From Cellvibrionaceae bacterium (GTDB lineage Bacteria; Pseudomonadota; Gammaproteobacteria; Pseudomonadales; Cellvibrionaceae), in contig JAUVQU010000178.1 in the NCBI GenBank assembly GCA_030597965.1, positions 1-5,139 of the forward strand: 5,139 nt of DNA, in the 5' to 3' direction. Below the pieces are notes generated by a model that was not told the origin of the DNA, searched no databases, and saw only the letters and a program-made list of their open reading frames with translations. Position numbers and translations under genes: made by a program. Of the stretch, positions 4,744-5,139 are shown in pieces. Within the stretch, counting starts at the first letter, position 1; each line of letters starts with the position of its first letter.

Positions 4744-5139
4744 CTAGTTACTGGTGTGCAGCGCCTTCATGGCATTGTTCCACTCGCCGTTTATCGCAGT
4801 GGGTAATACCCGTGTTGATTCGTAAATAGCGTCCTTGAGTAGTTTCTGTTCGCTTACGGGGGCTCGTTTTAAAACGTAGTTGGAGACATCCTTGGCATTG
4901 CCTGGGTGCCCAATGCCCAAGCGCAGGCGTGCAAAGCCTTTGTTGTTGGCAAGCGCACTAATAATGTCTCTAAGGCCGTTATGGCCGCCGTGGCCGCCGC
5001 CTATTTTGAGTTTGGCTATACCCGGCTCCATGTCCAGTTCATCGTGCGCGACCAGAATGGCTTCCACTGGAATTTTATAGAAGTTGGCCAGTGCGCCAAC
5101 GGACTTACCGCTGCGGTTCATAAAAGTGGCGGGTATGAG
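4744..5139 (-). CDS. pth: Peptidyl-tRNA hydrolase, C-terminal two thirds (5' end outside window)
   Basis: Pth cleaves peptidyl-tRNA that drops off ribosomes, freeing tRNA and peptide. The frame is open through the window edge, and 131 residues are visible, beginning LIPATFMNRSG. The Met at 5121 is the internal Met of the conserved TFMN motif and not a start. Three active-site positions are recognisable: the Asn of FMN, the Asp of AHDELD and the Asn of GGHGGHNGLR. Their spacings (25 and 21 residues) equal those of Asn68, Asp93 and Asn114 in E. coli Pth. About 66 residues, including the catalytic His20 region, should lie to the right, giving a full length near 191. The gene order pth then ychF is common in gammaproteobacteria. 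In Pseudomonas, rplY and prs precede pth. Confidence 0.95.
   Translation of the reverse strand, partial: LIPATFMNRSGKSVGALANFYKIPVEAILVAHDELDMEPGIAKLKIGGGHGGHNGLRDIISALANNKGFARLRLGIGHPGNAKDVSNYVLKRAPVSEQKLLKDAIYESTRVLPTAINGEWNNAMKALHTSN

Noticed and set aside
5119..5121. ATG at 5121 as the start of a short 125-residue Pth
   Set aside because: This Met is the internal residue of the conserved TFMN motif. The upstream codons LIPATF also match the family, so the gene simply leaves the window.

Overview
The window looks like chromosomal DNA of a gammaproteobacterium, most likely of the Pseudomonadales/Cellvibrionales side. The evidence is the 5S rRNA 3' half, close to gammaproteobacterial 5S, the protein sequences, and two gene neighbourhoods that I recall from Pseudomonas: pth-ychF-tRNA-Met, and arginine biosynthesis genes near a monothiol glutaredoxin gene. 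No species can be named from the sequence alone. All complete genes are core housekeeping genes. There is no phage, transposase, CRISPR array, toxin or defence gene.

Layout, left to right. Positions 1-75 are the 3' part of a 5S rRNA gene on the + strand, the end of an rRNA operon whose rest lies to the left, followed by a strong terminator (83-116). Positions 117-317 are non-coding and rich in hairpins. They end in a second copy of the last bases of the 5S region (16 identical bases at 66-81 and 300-315) and a second terminator (318-350). A minus-strand terminator (418-450) closes the arginine operon. Positions 486-2575 hold argF and argD on the minus strand, transcribed argD then argF with 14 bases between them. 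A promoter at 2671-2699 drives them, and a terminator-like hairpin sits almost at the transcript start. Divergently, grxD (2903-3220, + strand) encodes a CGFS monothiol glutaredoxin and ends at its own terminator. A minus-strand elongator tRNA-Met (3334-3410) has a near-consensus promoter with a GC-rich discriminator and its own terminator. Farther right on the minus strand are ychF (3555-4646) and the 3' two thirds of pth (4744 to beyond the window edge).

How the genes fit together. ArgD and ArgF catalyse two steps of the acetylated route from glutamate to citrulline and are co-transcribed. GrxD carries or delivers [2Fe-2S] clusters. Pth recycles peptidyl-tRNA, YchF is a ribosome-associated ATPase, and with the tRNA gene they form a translation-related cluster.

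I did not find a convincing undescribed system. The points most worth a second look are the repeated 5S tail bracketing 218 bases that include a terminator, the G1-U72 wobble pair in the tRNA-Met acceptor stem, and the hairpin at the 5' end of the argDF transcript.
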